A DNA stretch of 12,970 bases from assembly GCA_028293225.1 (NCBI GenBank), contig JAQGPE010000583.1, forward strand, positions 1 through 12,970, in the 5' to 3' direction. This document shows positions 12,445 to 12,970 of this stretch, piece after piece. Source of the stretch: Akkermansiaceae bacterium (GTDB lineage: Bacteria > Verrucomicrobiota > Verrucomicrobiia > Verrucomicrobiales > Akkermansiaceae). Both the position numbers and the translations under genes were made by a program. Below the pieces are notes generated by a model. It worked only from the letters and a program-made list of their open reading frames with translations, was not told where the DNA came from and did not search any database. Numbering within the stretch: position 1 is the stretch's first letter; each line of letters starts with the position of its first letter.

Positions 12445-12970
12445 ATGACCGACTCGAACGATCTTCCCGTCTGGGCTCGCGAGGATGCTTTTGCCCCCGC
12501 CGGTCCCGGCGACTGGGGCTGGGTGGACCGCAAGGGCCGCCGCAATCCGTGCGGCTCCTTCCAGGAACTGGAGGAGGCGATCGTGAAAGACGCGGGCGCC
12601 CGTGCCGACCTGGTCTGGACCCCCGCTTCCGGCCACCTCGTCTTGCCGGAGGAAATCCCCGAACTGCTGCCGGCCCTGCGCGAGGCCAAGCTGCGCTGGG
12701 CTGACTGGGAAATTGCCGAGGGCAAGCGGCAGATGATCGTTTTCGGCATCGCGACCGTGGGCCTGTTCGCCTTCAACGCGCTCCGCGACCAAACCCTTTT
12801 CTCGACCACCACCACCGGCCTGGCGCTGCTGCTGTTCGTGGTGATGGGCTTTTTCCCGTGGTACCAGGGCCGCAAGCGCGCCCAAAACGCCCGTCGCTGG
12901 GCCGCCGGGGAAATGGCGGAGGACGCGCCGGTGTTCCGTTTTGAAGCGTGGATGGACCACCAGAGCAAGC
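12445..12970 (+). CDS. Membrane protein with GYF_2-like N-terminal domain, C-terminus cut by window edge
   Basis: The 175 visible residues run without a stop to the end of the window. Residues about 23-71 (WGWVDRKGRRNPCGSFQELE ... DLVWTPASGHLVLPEEIPEL) have the layout of a GYF_2-like domain: aromatic opening, G-x-x-NP, an acidic helix, LVW, then an acidic helix. In bacteria such domains often sit at the cytoplasmic N-terminus of membrane proteins. Two hydrophobic helices follow, about 97-113 (MIVFGIATVGLFAFNAL) and 124-140 (TGLALLLFVVMGFFPWY), then a basic segment (QGRKRAQNARR). The rest is missing. A rhomboid- or other membrane-protease-type C-terminus is conceivable, but no catalytic residues can be seen, so I name no function. 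ATG 12445 is the first start after the secG terminator and has no Shine-Dalgarno site. Confidence 0.75.
   Translation, partial: MTDSNDLPVWAREDAFAPAGPGDWGWVDRKGRRNPCGSFQELEEAIVKDAGARADLVWTPASGHLVLPEEIPELLPALREAKLRWADWEIAEGKRQMIVFGIATVGLFAFNALRDQTLFSTTTTGLALLLFVVMGFFPWYQGRKRAQNARRWAAGEMAEDAPVFRFEAWMDHQSK

Noticed and set aside
11839..12960. A 373-codon minus-strand open frame opposite secG and the last gene
   Set aside because: It is Arg/Gly-rich with no motif, and it lies opposite a convincing SecG and across its terminator.

Overview
This is an ordinary-looking chromosomal stretch from a GC-rich bacterium. It most likely comes from the Verrucomicrobiota (Luteolibacter/Verrucomicrobiales-like) or a close PVC relative. 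That placement is an inference from gene content: a DUF1800/DUF1501 pair, an exported DUF6807 (PmoA-type) protein, a PEP carboxylase with a 'SDSNKDCG' motif, and a proline/alanine-tailed SecG. It also fits the strong G/C preference at third codon positions and the near absence of Shine-Dalgarno motifs. I see no tRNA, rRNA, CRISPR array, insertion sequence, phage gene or attachment site. Apart from the first and last genes, which run off the window, every gene looks intact.

Layout. (1) 1-661, minus: the N-terminal part of a U32-family protein closest to RlhA (23S rRNA C2501 hydroxylation). (2) 662-780: a divergent intergenic region with a perfect 8-bp inverted repeat. (3) 781-5426, plus: a four-gene run of DUF1800 protein, Tat-exported DUF1501 protein, signal-peptide-bearing DUF6807 protein and a HAD-IB phosphatase. 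The first three are poorly characterised, and this is the least understood block of the window. (4) 5421-6074, minus: a small outer-membrane beta-barrel protein with a clear intrinsic terminator that overlaps the end of the convergent HAD gene. (5) 6298-11316, minus: a compact operon read leftwards, ppc > coaB > inositol-monophosphatase-family gene > ispF > small HTH-like hypothetical. (6) 11438-12970, plus: panD, then secG with its own promoter and a strong terminator, then a truncated two-TM membrane protein.

How the genes fit together. The right half holds several steps towards coenzyme A. PEP carboxylase makes oxaloacetate, hence aspartate; PanD turns aspartate into beta-alanine for pantothenate; CoaB joins cysteine to 4'-phosphopantothenate. 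IspF belongs to the MEP isoprenoid pathway. The PEP carboxylase appears to lack two of the four residues that bind the feedback inhibitor aspartate/malate in the E. coli enzyme, which suggests relaxed feedback control. The secG promoter, and a weaker one before ppc, lie so close to the ATG that leaderless or near-leaderless transcripts are likely.

I found no clear, wholly new system. The best leads are: the unequal export signals within the DUF1800/DUF1501 pair; the altered allosteric site of PEP carboxylase; the small gene at the end of the operon, with its start-site hairpin, clamp-motif-like C-terminus and open in-frame stretch beyond the stop; and the leaderless-type secG promoter.
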